64,000 bases of DNA from Paraburkholderia domus (GTDB taxonomy: Bacteria > Pseudomonadota > Gammaproteobacteria > Burkholderiales > Burkholderiaceae): positions 372,001 to 436,000 of the forward strand of contig NZ_CAJNAT010000002.1 in assembly GCF_905220705.1 (NCBI RefSeq). The letters run 5' to 3'. A program made the translations under genes and the position numbers. The notes beneath the pieces are model-generated. The model was not told the origin of the DNA, searched no databases, and saw only the letters and a list, made by a program, of their open reading frames with translations. Below, one piece after another: positions 32,944-41,548 of the stretch. Within the stretch, counting starts at the first letter, position 1; the number at the start of each line of letters is the position of its first letter.

Positions 32944-34158
32944 ATGGCAGACAAATTCGTCAAGCGCTCGGCGCTTGCGCTGGCCGCGTGCGGCCTCGCG
33001 ATGGGCGCGCATGCGCAATCTTCGGTGACGCTCTATGGCACGGTCGACGCCGGTGTCGTCTACACGACCAACCAGCAGACGACGCTCGCCGACGGCAGCA
33101 CCAACGGTCACGCGAACTACCAATTGGCGGGCGGTAACCTGGTGCCGTCGCGTTGGGGCTTGATGGGCACCGAGGATATCGGCGGCGGCACCACGGTGAA
33201 TTTCACCTTGGAGAACAGCTTTCTGATTGGCAACGGCGCGATGTTGCAATCGAATACGCTGTTCAACCGCAACGCATGGGTCGGTTTGAACAACGGCACG
33301 TACGGCGCGCTGACATTCGGCCGTCAATACGACCCGTTCTCCGATTACATGGGTGCGTATGCGTCGAGCAATAACTGGGCGACGCTGTACGGCTCGCATT
33401 TCGGCGACGTCGACAACCTCAACGAAGCGTTCAACTTCAACAACTCGATCAAGTACCTCAGCCCGAGCTTCGGTGGCTTGACTGTTGGCGGGTTGTTCAG
33501 CCTGGGTGGCGTGGCGGGGAATTTTTCACAGAACAAGGGCTGGGCGCTGGCGGCGAATTACGCACAAGGGCCGTTGTCGCTGAGCGCGGGGTATCTCGAG
33601 TTGAACCAGCCGTTGCAGGCGGCCTTGGGCGGCACAGCCGGGTATATCGGCGATTTCAGCTGCGCGAATGCCGATGCGTCGTATTGTCTGCTGCAGCAAG
33701 CGAGCAAGGTGAGGATTTTCGGAGCAGGGGGTTCGTATGCATTCGGTAAGGCGAGCGTGGCGCTCACCTATACGCATACGCGTCTGTCGCAGAGCCAGTA
33801 TTTCGCGAGTGCGGCGAACCCTGCGGGCGCGGATATCTCATTCGACATTGCCGAGTTGAATACGACCTATGCGCTCGCGCCTGATTTGCAGCTTGGTCTG
33901 GCGTATATCTTCAACGATGCCAAACCGAGCAGCGGCGCTTCGACGCGCGTGCATCAGATCAACCTGGGGGCGGTGTACAGCTTGTCGAAGCGGACGGCCG
34001 TCTATGCGGTCGCGATCGGGCAGAAATCTTCCGGCGCCGGACTGGGGATCAATCCGTCGACGGGGCAGACGGAGAATCTGGCGCAGATTCCGAATATCGT
34101 CAATTCGGATACGGATAAACAGCTCTCTGTGATCGTCGGCGTGCGGCACAATTTTTAA
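32944..34158 (+). CDS. Outer-membrane trimeric porin 2
   Basis: This 404-residue Burkholderia-type porin has a signal peptide (MADKFVKRSALALAACGLAM, then GAHA before QSSVTLYG). Barrel signatures are SRWGLMGTEDIGGGTTVN, ALTFGRQYDPFSDYMGAY at the constriction loop, and a C-terminal VIVGVRHNF with terminal phenylalanine. An in-frame GTG at 32887 is rejected because it would extend the signal peptide into unrelated sequence. It lies behind the permease on the same strand and may admit the amine through the outer membrane. Confidence 0.92.
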   Translation: MADKFVKRSALALAACGLAMGAHAQSSVTLYGTVDAGVVYTTNQQTTLADGSTNGHANYQLAGGNLVPSRWGLMGTEDIGGGTTVNFTLENSFLIGNGAMLQSNTLFNRNAWVGLNNGTYGALTFGRQYDPFSDYMGAYASSNNWATLYGSHFGDVDNLNEAFNFNNSIKYLSPSFGGLTVGGLFSLGGVAGNFSQNKGWALAANYAQGPLSLSAGYLELNQPLQAALGGTAGYIGDFSCANADASYCLLQQASKVRIFGAGGSYAFGKASVALTYTHTRLSQSQYFASAANPAGADISFDIAELNTTYALAPDLQLGLAYIFNDAKPSSGASTRVHQINLGAVYSLSKRTAVYAVAIGQKSSGAGLGINPSTGQTENLAQIPNIVNSDTDKQLSVIVGVRHNF

Positions 34159-34241
34159 TCCGCCTGCGCGGCGCTGGCAAACAGATCAACGCAGCCGACG
34201 CCGCATGGCGAACCACGCGAAGTGTCAGGCGGGAAATACCG

Positions 34242-34607
34242 CTAGTCCGCCAGGCGTTTGTCAGCAAGCGCGTTCTGGCAATCCGCCAACACCTGCCTCA
34301 CTAACCGCGCTTGAGGATCGAGCTCGTTCGTGTCGAGAATCTCCTCGACCGCATCCCGCGCCCAATCGGCCTCGACAAACTTCGCGTGCCGCTGCGCAAT
34401 CTCCAGTGCCGTTGCGGATAACCTGGCGATACTCAACCAGTCGGCCTCCCGCGACCGGTAGTCGAGCCACTTATGGGCGGCCTGCACGTGAAACGCCGCG
34501 TCAGGCCAGTCCTCGTTCAGGTAATAAGCGCCAAGGCAGCCGCATGTGAGCCAGCACAACAGCTCCAAACGGTCACGTGGACTCAGATGATGGCGTACAT
34601 CACTCAT
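34242..34607 (-). CDS. Small hypothetical protein
   Basis: This 121-residue soluble protein begins at MSDVRHHLSPRDRLELLCWL. It is mostly helical in appearance and rich in Ala, Leu, Asp and Trp, with three cysteines in the first 35 residues (C18 and LTCGCLGAYYL). No domain is recognised. The open frame continues upstream to 34940, but that extension is Arg-rich shadow sequence. It sits alone between a porin and the methyltransferase gene; 164 bp separate it from the latter. Confidence 0.6.
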   Translation of the reverse strand: MSDVRHHLSPRDRLELLCWLTCGCLGAYYLNEDWPDAAFHVQAAHKWLDYRSREADWLSIARLSATALEIAQRHAKFVEADWARDAVEEILDTNELDPQARLVRQVLADCQNALADKRLAD

Positions 34608-34771
34608 GGCGACGCTCGCTGCTGTAAATTGCGTTCCGGTGAGGACGGGGAGCCGTCCTGCGCTTACGTTACACAATATCACGCAGAATTCACGAGCGGC
34701 AATGCCTGACTGACCCTGGCGGCTCCGGCACCACAAACACCACACGGCAGCCGGAAGCGAGCCCGGCTCCG

Positions 34772-35548
34772 CTAGCGCGTAGCGACGATAAACAGCCGCG
34801 GGAACGGCAGCAGCACCGTGCCGTCGGGCAGGGCTGGATAAGCCCGCGCGATCGCGTCCCGGTAGCGCGCCAGGAAGACGCCTTCCTCGCTGTCGTCGAG
34901 TTCGGCGAGGAACGGTCTCAGCGCGCTGCCCTTGAACCATTCGACCACCGCGTCCGCGCCGCCGCTAAGCGGGTGATAGTAGACGGTGCGCCACACGTCG
35001 ACCCGCGCGCACAGCGGTTCGAGCAACGCGTAGTACCAGTCGGCGCCGTAGCGCATGGTGCGCTCCACGCCCTTGAGTTTGTTGGCCCAAGGGCCGTCCG
35101 CCGCGATTTCGCGCAGCAGGCGGTGCGGGGGTTCGTCGAGGTTGTCCGGCATTTGCACGGCCAGATTGCCGCCCGGCGCAAGTTTCTTCAGCAGCGACGG
35201 GAACAGCTGCTCATGATTCGGCACCCACTGCAGCACGGCGTTGGCGAGGATCAGGTCGAAAGGGCCTGGGGCATCCCACGTCGCAATGTCGCTCACCTCG
35301 AACTGGAGTTGCGGCAGGCGCTTCCTGGCCGCCGCGATCATGTCGGCGGAGCTGTCCAGCCCGCTGACCGCCGCGCCGGGCAGGCGGGCCGCCAGTGCTT
35401 CGGTGGAATTGCCGGGGCCGCAGCCGATGTCCACCGCGACCCGCACGTCCGTCGCCGGAACCGCCGCCAGCAGATCCCTGACCGGACGCGTGCGCTCGTT
35501 TTCGAACACCACGTACTGCTTTGCCTGCCAATTCGTCGATGAAGTCAT
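34772..35548 (-). CDS. tam: Trans-aconitate 2-methyltransferase
   Basis: This 258-residue class I SAM-dependent methyltransferase methylates trans-aconitate, a toxic by-product of the citric acid cycle. The SAM-binding motif VDIGCGPGNSTEALA lies near residues 38-52, followed by the acidic turn VSGLDSSADM and the motif FDLILANAVLQWVPNHE. The C-terminal end GSALRPFLAELD then PRLFIVATR is characteristic of Tam. ATG 35548 has AAGGAG upstream. It is divergent from a LysR gene 147 bp away, which may control it. Confidence 0.9.
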   Translation of the reverse strand: MTSSTNWQAKQYVVFENERTRPVRDLLAAVPATDVRVAVDIGCGPGNSTEALAARLPGAAVSGLDSSADMIAAARKRLPQLQFEVSDIATWDAPGPFDLILANAVLQWVPNHEQLFPSLLKKLAPGGNLAVQMPDNLDEPPHRLLREIAADGPWANKLKGVERTMRYGADWYYALLEPLCARVDVWRTVYYHPLSGGADAVVEWFKGSALRPFLAELDDSEEGVFLARYRDAIARAYPALPDGTVLLPFPRLFIVATR

Positions 35549-35658
35549 GTCACGCTCCTTTGTCTTGGCCACTGGGCCGTGTCCGCTGACATCCGCTCAC
35601 CGCGTGCGATGTCAAACCGATTCAATCCGTTCATTCTGTGCGGCGGCGAGGGTGGAGT

Positions 35659-35691
35659 AAAATGAATTTATCATGCAGATTCCTTCATTTT
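35659..35691. promoter_or_regulatory. Inverted repeat next to the LysR start (tam/LysR interval)
   Basis: AAAATGAA (35659-35666) and TTCATTTT (35684-35691) are perfect inverted arms 17 bp apart in the divergent interval, ending four bases before the LysR ATG. It is a plausible autoregulatory site. The LysR gene has no visible purine-rich ribosome site here, only a T-run. Confidence 0.4.
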
Positions 35692-35695
35692 TCTA

Positions 35696-36592
35696 ATGAA
35701 AATCGACACGCTCGGCGTGCAGGCGTTCGTCGCGATTGCGGACCGGGGCAGCTTTCAGGGCGCCGCCGATTCATTACATGTCACGCAAACGGCCATTACG
35801 CAACGTCTGCGCAAGCTCGAAACGTTTCTCGGCGTCACGCTGATCGAGCGGACTACCCGTTCCATGGCGCTCACGGAAATAGGGCGCAGTTTTCTGCCGC
35901 AGGCGCGCCGTTTGCTCGGCGAGCTTGCCGATGCGTTGGTAGAGATCCGCGAGACGGGTGTGGCCCGTCGCGGCGATGTGTCGATCGCCTGCGTGCCGAC
36001 CGTGGGCGTGCAGTATCTGCCGCGCATTCTGCAGGCGTATGCCGCGCGTTATCCGCATAACCGCATCAAGATTCTCGATCACGCGTCTTCCGCGGTGGAG
36101 GAGGCGGTGCTGCGCCGGGAGGTGGAGTTCGGCATCAATATCGCCGGTGAGCATCATCCGGATCTCGCCAGCGTGCCGTTGACGGAAGACCGCTACGTGC
36201 TGATTTGCCATGAAGATCATCCGCTGGCGAAACGGCGGCGCGTCGCCTGGCAGCAACTGCAATCGTATCCGCTGATCTTCGCCGGCGAAGTCAGCGGCAA
36301 TCGGGCGTTGCTCGATGTCGCACTGGAAAAGAGCGAACTGTCGTTGCGCTCGTTTTATGAAGTGCAACGCAGTTCGACGGCTGTCGGCCTGGTCGCGCAG
36401 GGCGTGGGCGCGGCTGTCGTGCCGGCGCTCGCCATTCAGAAGGGTGCGTATCCGACGGTTCGCACCATCGAGCTCACGCATCCGGTGGTCTCGCGCACGC
36501 TCGTGCTCGTGGCGCGCAAAACCGCTCAGTTGTCGCCGGCGGCGCAGGCGCTGTACGACATGATTCTTGAGCAGGCGACGTTGAAAGCGTGA
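35696..36592 (+). CDS. LysR-family transcriptional regulator
   Basis: This 298-residue protein has an N-terminal helix-turn-helix (GVQAFVAIADRGSFQGAAD, then TQTAITQRLRKLETFLGVTL) and a substrate-binding-like effector domain from about residue 90. Its family members often regulate an adjacent divergent gene, here the trans-aconitate methyltransferase. The start ATG 35696 gives the standard LysR beginning although no Shine-Dalgarno sequence is seen. It converges on the GntR gene, with a 35-bp gap containing a TGGGGC/GCCCCA stem-loop at 36608-36623 without T-run. Confidence 0.9.
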   Translation: MKIDTLGVQAFVAIADRGSFQGAADSLHVTQTAITQRLRKLETFLGVTLIERTTRSMALTEIGRSFLPQARRLLGELADALVEIRETGVARRGDVSIACVPTVGVQYLPRILQAYAARYPHNRIKILDHASSAVEEAVLRREVEFGINIAGEHHPDLASVPLTEDRYVLICHEDHPLAKRRRVAWQQLQSYPLIFAGEVSGNRALLDVALEKSELSLRSFYEVQRSSTAVGLVAQGVGAAVVPALAIQKGAYPTVRTIELTHPVVSRTLVLVARKTAQLSPAAQALYDMILEQATLKA

Positions 36593-36627
36593 TGAGGGTA
36601 CGAGGCGTGGGGCCTAAGCCCCAGCCG

Positions 36628-37275
36628 CTACAAACACTGCGCGCGCAAACAACTCGCCGCATGACTCAGATCGTGCTCGATCGCGCGTCGCACGCCGGCT
36701 GCGTCACGCGCTTTCGCGGCGTTCAGCAACGCGTCGTGGGCATCGTTGAGCGTGCCGGCAAACTGCGCATCGCCGAACAACAGATTCGAAATCGGCCCAA
36801 CCTGCAGCCACACCGTTTCGATCAACTCGAGCAAGAGCGGCGAGCCCGCTGCCCGGTACAGAATTAGATGGAACGCCTCGTTGGCATCGAGATAGCCCTT
36901 GGCGTCGGCAGTCCGCAGAGCCTGCACCATCTCTTCGTTCAGTTTTTCCAGCGTTTCCAGATCGTGGGCGCTGAGATGCGGCACACCCAGTTCAGCGGCC
37001 TGGCCCTCCAGAATCAGGCGCACGCGCAGCACGTCGTCGAATTGTTCTTTCGACAGCCGTGGCACGGTCACGCCGCAATTGGGCACGTTCACGAGTGCCG
37101 ATTCGGCAGCAAGGCGCTGCAAGGCGGAGCGTACCGGCATCTCGCCCACGCCGAGTTCGGCGGCGACGTGACGGATCTTGATGCGCTCGCCCGGCACGAA
37201 GCGCCCGATCGTCAGCCATTGCCGCAGCGTCTCGTAGGTCTGGTCCTGCAGCGTGTGATGACGTGAAGTTTTCAT
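36628..37275 (-). CDS. GntR-family (FCD) regulator of the polyamine cluster
   Basis: This 215-residue regulator has a winged helix-turn-helix (residues about 8-75; IRHVAAELGVGEMPVRSALQ) and an FCD effector domain (about 85-210) with NEAFHLILYRAAGS carrying the metal/ligand histidine. ATG 37275 (MKTSRHHTL) follows GAG. It lies downstream of the aminotransferase and glutamine synthetase genes on the same strand but behind a strong terminator, so it is probably transcribed separately. VanR-type FCD regulators bind 12-bp palindromes such as ATTGGATCCAAT, so it is a candidate to bind the two ATTTGATCAAAT sites upstream of the glutamine synthetase gene (inference). Confidence 0.85.
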   Translation of the reverse strand: MKTSRHHTLQDQTYETLRQWLTIGRFVPGERIKIRHVAAELGVGEMPVRSALQRLAAESALVNVPNCGVTVPRLSKEQFDDVLRVRLILEGQAAELGVPHLSAHDLETLEKLNEEMVQALRTADAKGYLDANEAFHLILYRAAGSPLLLELIETVWLQVGPISNLLFGDAQFAGTLNDAHDALLNAAKARDAAGVRRAIEHDLSHAASCLRAQCL

Positions 37276-37310
37276 AAAGCTCGGTGCTAGGGCCGAAAAA
37301 AGCTGCAAAA

Positions 37311-37346
37311 AAGGTTGTAAAAAGGCCGGCGGTTTAGCTGCCGGCC
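37311..37346 (-). terminator. Intrinsic terminator after the aminotransferase gene
   Basis: On the minus strand GGCCGGC (37346-37340) pairs with GCCGGCC (37330-37324), followed by TTTTT and a second T-run after ACAACC. It lies 35 bp after the aminotransferase stop and ends the glutamine synthetase-aminotransferase transcript. Confidence 0.88.
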
Positions 37347-37380
37347 GTGCTCGATCGACCTCGATCTGAAACCGCTCAGA

Positions 37381-38775
37381 TCAGGTCAGTTCGGCAACGC
37401 AGGCGTCGAACGTAGAAACCAGCTTGTCGACGTCGGCCGCCGAGGTGTCGGGGCACACCAGGATCATGTTGTGAAACGGCGTAATCAGCACGCCGCGATT
37501 GAGCAGGTACAGGTGCACGATATGTTCCAGTTCCGGGTCGAGCTGGCGGCCGGCTTCGTGACCGTTGCGCGGCGGTGTCGGCGTGAACTGGAATTCGGTG
37601 CGGGCGCCGACGCGCGTCACGCACCACGCGAGGCCATGACGCGCGATCGCACTCTTCAGGCCGGCCTCGATACGCTCGGCGAGCGCGAACATGTGATCGT
37701 AGGCAGCATCGGTCATCACCTCGGCGAGCGTCGCGCGGATCGCGCTCATCGCCAGCATGTTCGCCGTGAGGGTCGTGCCGATGCCGGAGTGGCCGGGCGG
37801 TGCGCTGCGCTTGGCGTGCTGCGCGCGGGCTGCCAGCTCGGCGCTGAAACCGTACACCGCGCAAGGAAAGCCGCCGCCCACTGGCTTGCCGAGAATGAAC
37901 AGGTCGGGTTCGAGGCCGTACGCCCGCGAGTAACCACCCGGTCCGCAACTGATGGTGTGGGTTTCGTCGATGGCGAGCAGCGTGCCGTAGCGGCGCATGA
38001 GCGCTTGCGCTTGCCGCCAGTAGTCCGGTTCGGGCAGCACCATGCCGATGTTGGTCATCGCGGGTTCGGCCAGCACACAGGCGACGTCGCCATCTTTCAA
38101 CGCATTTTCCAGCGCGGCCAGGTCGTTGAATTCGATCACGCGCGTGGTGCCGAGCAGGTCATGCACCTGGCCGATCAGACTGTCGCGCTGTTGCGGTTTT
38201 CCGTCGACGAGATCGACGAACACGTCGTCCACGGTGCCGTGATAGCAGCCGTTGAAGATCAGGATCTGTTTGCGCCCGGTCGCCGCGCGCGCCCAGCGCA
38301 ACGCAAAGCGGTTGGCGTCGCTCGCCGTCATTGCGAACTGCCAGTAGGGCAATCCGAAACGGCGCGCGAGTTCTTCGCCGACCCACGCGGCATCCTCACC
38401 CGGCAGCATGGTCGTCAAGCCGCGCTCAGCCTGCGCGGCCAGCGCGCGGGCCACGGGGGCGGGCGAGTGGCCGAACATCGCGCCCGTGTCGCCGAGACAG
38501 AAGTCCGCGTAGCGATGACCGTCCACGTCGGTGAACGAGGCGCCCCGCGCCTGATCGACATAGAGCGAGAAGGGCGTTGACCAGTCGTTCATCCAGTGCA
38601 GCGGTACGCCGAACAACAGGTGGTGCGCGGCGCGTTCGGACAGCGCGCGCGATTTCGGCATGGCCTCGGTAAACGCGTGACGTTCACGTTCGACGAGCGC
38701 TTGCGCACGCTCCCAGTTGATGCCGTGGCGGGTAGTCAAATCATTCAAACCGGGTTTCTCCCATGATGCTTTCAT
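37381..38775 (-). CDS. Class III (PLP-dependent) aminotransferase of the polyamine cluster
   Basis: This 464-residue fold-type I aminotransferase resembles the glutamate-1-semialdehyde / omega-amino acid transaminase branch. GDTGAMFGHSPAPVA near the N-terminus, the aspartate of LLAIDETHTISCGPGGY and the PLP lysine in LFILGKPVGGG are visible, and SGIGTTLTANMLAMSA follows. ATG 38775 follows GAGG, 13 bp after the glutamine synthetase stop. In this setting it most likely transaminates putrescine, a gamma-glutamylated amine or 4-aminobutyrate; which one is not decidable from the sequence. Confidence 0.85.
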   Translation of the reverse strand: MKASWEKPGLNDLTTRHGINWERAQALVERERHAFTEAMPKSRALSERAAHHLLFGVPLHWMNDWSTPFSLYVDQARGASFTDVDGHRYADFCLGDTGAMFGHSPAPVARALAAQAERGLTTMLPGEDAAWVGEELARRFGLPYWQFAMTASDANRFALRWARAATGRKQILIFNGCYHGTVDDVFVDLVDGKPQQRDSLIGQVHDLLGTTRVIEFNDLAALENALKDGDVACVLAEPAMTNIGMVLPEPDYWRQAQALMRRYGTLLAIDETHTISCGPGGYSRAYGLEPDLFILGKPVGGGFPCAVYGFSAELAARAQHAKRSAPPGHSGIGTTLTANMLAMSAIRATLAEVMTDAAYDHMFALAERIEAGLKSAIARHGLAWCVTRVGARTEFQFTPTPPRNGHEAGRQLDPELEHIVHLYLLNRGVLITPFHNMILVCPDTSAADVDKLVSTFDACVAELT

Positions 38776-38788
38776 AAACCTCGATCGC

Positions 38789-40138
38789 TCAGACAAGCAG
38801 TTGCAGATGCTCGCGTTCCCACGCGGTAATGCCTTGCGAGAAGGTCTCGAACTCCTTTTCCTTCACCGAGCAATAGGCCTGTACGAACTGGTCGCCGAGC
38901 ACATCCGCGAGTTCGGTGCACTTCAGGAGCGCTTTCAGCGCATCTTCGAGACCGCGCGGCAATTCGTATTCGAGGTCGTAGGCGCTTTCGACCATCGGCG
39001 CCGAGGCTTCCTGTTTTTCGACCATGCCGAGATAGCCGCAAGCGAGGGTGGCCGCCATCGCCAGATACGGATTGACGTCGACGCCCGGCACGCGGTTTTC
39101 GAGCCGCCGGCCGTCCGGCCCGGAGTTCGGCACGCGGATGCCGCAGGTGCGGTTGTCGTAACCCCAGCGCACGTTGATCGGCGCGGCGGTGAAGCGCGAC
39201 AGGCGACGGTAGGAATTCACGTAGGGCGCGAACATCGGCATGGCTTGCGGCATGTACTTCTGCAAGCCGCCGATATAGTTGAAAAACAGCGGGCTCGCCG
39301 ATCCGTCGGGCAGTGAAAAGATGTTCTCGCCGGTTGTGTGATCGACAATGCTCTGATGAATGTGCATCGCGCTGCCCGGTTCGTGCTCCATCGGCTTGGC
39401 CATGAACGTCGCGAAAATGCCATGACGGTAGGCGGTTTCACGCACCGCGCGCTTGAACAGGAACACGCGGTCGGCGAGATCGAGCGCGTCGCCGTGAGAA
39501 AAATTGATTTCCATTTGCCCCGCGCCGACTTCATGCACGAGGGTTTCGACGCCGAGATGCGTCATCTCGCAGAAACGCGACAGGTCCTGGAAGAACGGAT
39601 CGAATTCGTTGACGGCATCGATCGAGAACGACTGCCGGCCGGCTTCGTGGCGCCCTGCGCGGCCGAGCGGCGGGCGCAGCGGTTCATGCGGATTCTTGTT
39701 CTGCGCGATCAGATAGAACTCCATCTCCGGCGCGACCACGGGACGCCAGCCTTTTTCCTCATAGAGCTTCAGCACACGCCGCAACACCGCGCGCGGCGAA
39801 ATGCCGATCGGCTTGCCATCGAGTCCGACGCAATCGTGGATCACCACCGCGACCTGCTCGATGGCCCACGGTACCAGCCGCACCGTGTTGGGATCGGGGA
39901 TGCAGACCATGTCGGGATCGCTCGGCCCGACAAAGCGTTCGAAATCCGCGAACTCGCCGTTGACCGTGATCATCAGCAGCGCGTTCGACATGTGCATCTT
40001 GCCTTCCGAGAGAAACAGGTTCTTCGGCACGATCTTGCCGCGCGCGACGCCTGTCATGTCCGGTATCACGCATTCCACTTCATGAATGCGGTGATGTTCC
40101 AGGAATTCACGCAGGTCCGCGCGTAGGTCGCTTTGCAA
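38789..40138 (-). CDS. Glutamine synthetase-family gamma-glutamylpolyamine synthetase (PuuA-like)
   Basis: This 449-residue protein has the beta-grasp N-terminal and ATP-guanidophosphotransferase-like C-terminal domains of the GlnA family. APEMEFYLI, HEVGAGQMEINF, KPMEHEPGSAMHIHQS and NSYRRLSRFTAAPINVRWG hold the metal, ammonia and ATP sites. The absence of the adenylylation-loop region and the match to the PuuA-like branch indicate ligation of glutamate to a polyamine or amine rather than ammonia assimilation. It heads the minus-strand operon with the class III aminotransferase. Two ATTTGATCAAAT palindromes lie 100-150 bp upstream. Confidence 0.88.
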   Translation of the reverse strand: MQSDLRADLREFLEHHRIHEVECVIPDMTGVARGKIVPKNLFLSEGKMHMSNALLMITVNGEFADFERFVGPSDPDMVCIPDPNTVRLVPWAIEQVAVVIHDCVGLDGKPIGISPRAVLRRVLKLYEEKGWRPVVAPEMEFYLIAQNKNPHEPLRPPLGRAGRHEAGRQSFSIDAVNEFDPFFQDLSRFCEMTHLGVETLVHEVGAGQMEINFSHGDALDLADRVFLFKRAVRETAYRHGIFATFMAKPMEHEPGSAMHIHQSIVDHTTGENIFSLPDGSASPLFFNYIGGLQKYMPQAMPMFAPYVNSYRRLSRFTAAPINVRWGYDNRTCGIRVPNSGPDGRRLENRVPGVDVNPYLAMAATLACGYLGMVEKQEASAPMVESAYDLEYELPRGLEDALKALLKCTELADVLGDQFVQAYCSVKEKEFETFSQGITAWEREHLQLLV

Positions 40139-40238
40139 GGTTGACTCCAGTCGGTTGATGAAGACGGCGCGACGCGCGGCTGCAAACCTTGCGCGACGAA
40201 CTGCCTGTTCGGGAAAGCTAGGCGTTTTGCATCATGGG

Positions 40239-40250
40239 ATTTGATCAAAT
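40239..40250. promoter_or_regulatory. Palindromic operator 1, ATTTGATCAAAT
   Basis: Exact 12-bp palindrome in the divergent interval between the glutamine synthetase gene and the AraC gene. Its centre is 39 bp from that of an identical copy. Bound protein here would cover the glutamine synthetase promoter. Confidence 0.75.
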
Positions 40251-40277
40251 CATCGCACGGATTTTTCCTTTTGGGAA

Positions 40278-40289
40278 ATTTGATCAAAT
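40278..40289. promoter_or_regulatory. Palindromic operator 2, ATTTGATCAAAT
   Basis: Second exact copy of the 12-bp palindrome, 36 bp before the AraC start codon. Two identical 12-mers within 51 bp are very unlikely by chance in high-GC DNA. Confidence 0.75.
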
Positions 40290-40324
40290 ATCATGAGTGC
40301 ATCGAGGGAAACCAAGAACCGTCC

Positions 40325-41362
40325 ATGACCGATGCACCGTGTTCGCAACGCCCGTCGCCGGCCCAATGCGTCGCGACCCTGCATACGATTGCCGCCGCCG
40401 TCTCCTTGCTGGACCGGCAGGGGATTGGCGCTGATGTACTGCTGGCAGGAAGCGGCATTGGCGAGGGTGATTTGCGGCAGCCATCCGGACTCGTCACGCA
40501 TGCGCAGGAGCTGATCGTGTTCGCCAATGCGCTGCGCGCCTGCGGCGATACGCGTATCGGCCTCGATATCGGCCGGGCAATGCATATTTCGAGCTACGGC
40601 ATCCTCGGTTACGCGATGCTGGTGAGTCCCACGCTCGGTGATGCGCTGCAGTGCGCCCAGGACTTTCCCGTCCTGCTCGGGAGCTACTTCAAGGTTTCGC
40701 TGCGCCGCAACGGAGACGAAGCGGCGATCGTCGCGGCCGACTACCACTACCGGCCGGATCTGACCGTGCTCAATGCCGACATGTGCCTCGCGTCGATGTG
40801 GGCGATCGTTTGTGACGTGCTGTCGGCGCGGCGCGCGCCATCCGTGCTTGCGGTGACCTTCGGCGCACCAGCCCATGCCGATGCCTACGAAGAGCGGATA
40901 GGCCGCCACGCGACCTTCGACGCTGCCGAAAACGCGCTGATTTTTCCGGCCAGCTGGCTCGACGAACCGTTGCCCCTTGCCGAGCCGGTGAGCTATCTGA
41001 TGTCGCGCCAGCAATGCGCGCAACTGGAGCGCGAATGGGCCACCGCGGCGGGCAGCGACGTGACCGCGCGCAGCCTGCGCCTGCTGTATTCCGACCCATG
41101 CCGTTACGGTTCGCTGCGCGCGCTGGCCGATGCGTTGTGCGTGTCGGAGCGCACACTCAGGCGGCGTCTGGCGGGCAACGGCTCCGCCTTCCAGGCGCTG
41201 CTCGACCGCGTGCGTCACGATCTCGCGCTCGACTACCTGATGCGTACGCGCCTGTCGATGTCGGATATCGCCGAGCGGCTTGGCTATAGCGAAACGGCTG
41301 GATTCCGGCACGCGTTCCGCCGGTGGACCGGCCACTGTCCGAGCGATTACCGCTGCGCATAG
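40325..41362 (+). CDS. AraC-family regulator (polyamine cluster)
   Basis: This 345-residue protein has an Arabinose_bd-type N-terminal domain (residues about 25-210; GRAMHISSYGILGYAMLVSP is typical) and the AraC double helix-turn-helix at the end: LADALCVSERTLRRRLAGNG, then MSDIAERLGYSETAGFRHAF followed by RRWTGHCPSDYR. The start ATG 40325 is chosen because a longer in-frame start lies inside the operator region. It is divergent from the glutamine synthetase gene and upstream of the amidase/deacetylase pair, so it may regulate both sides. Confidence 0.87.
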   Translation: MTDAPCSQRPSPAQCVATLHTIAAAVSLLDRQGIGADVLLAGSGIGEGDLRQPSGLVTHAQELIVFANALRACGDTRIGLDIGRAMHISSYGILGYAMLVSPTLGDALQCAQDFPVLLGSYFKVSLRRNGDEAAIVAADYHYRPDLTVLNADMCLASMWAIVCDVLSARRAPSVLAVTFGAPAHADAYEERIGRHATFDAAENALIFPASWLDEPLPLAEPVSYLMSRQQCAQLEREWATAAGSDVTARSLRLLYSDPCRYGSLRALADALCVSERTLRRRLAGNGSAFQALLDRVRHDLALDYLMRTRLSMSDIAERLGYSETAGFRHAFRRWTGHCPSDYRCA

Positions 41363-41548
41363 CTAGCGATTCTGTCGAAAGTCCCTTCGAAGCCAAGGCA
41401 TCAACGGCGCGCTGTGAAGTCACGTCCTGATGCACCGCCACGCCGGCCAGATTGGCCACATTTATCCCCTCGATGACCGCTTCTCCGTTATCGCTCATCC
41501 GCGCACCTCGGGCAAAATTTTCCCAGACCAATACAAGGGAGACACGAG

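Noticed and set aside
41157..41531. 124-codon minus-strand frame over the AraC 3' end
   Set aside because: Its C-terminal two thirds are antisense to the AraC helix-turn-helix, and the start lacks a ribosome site.
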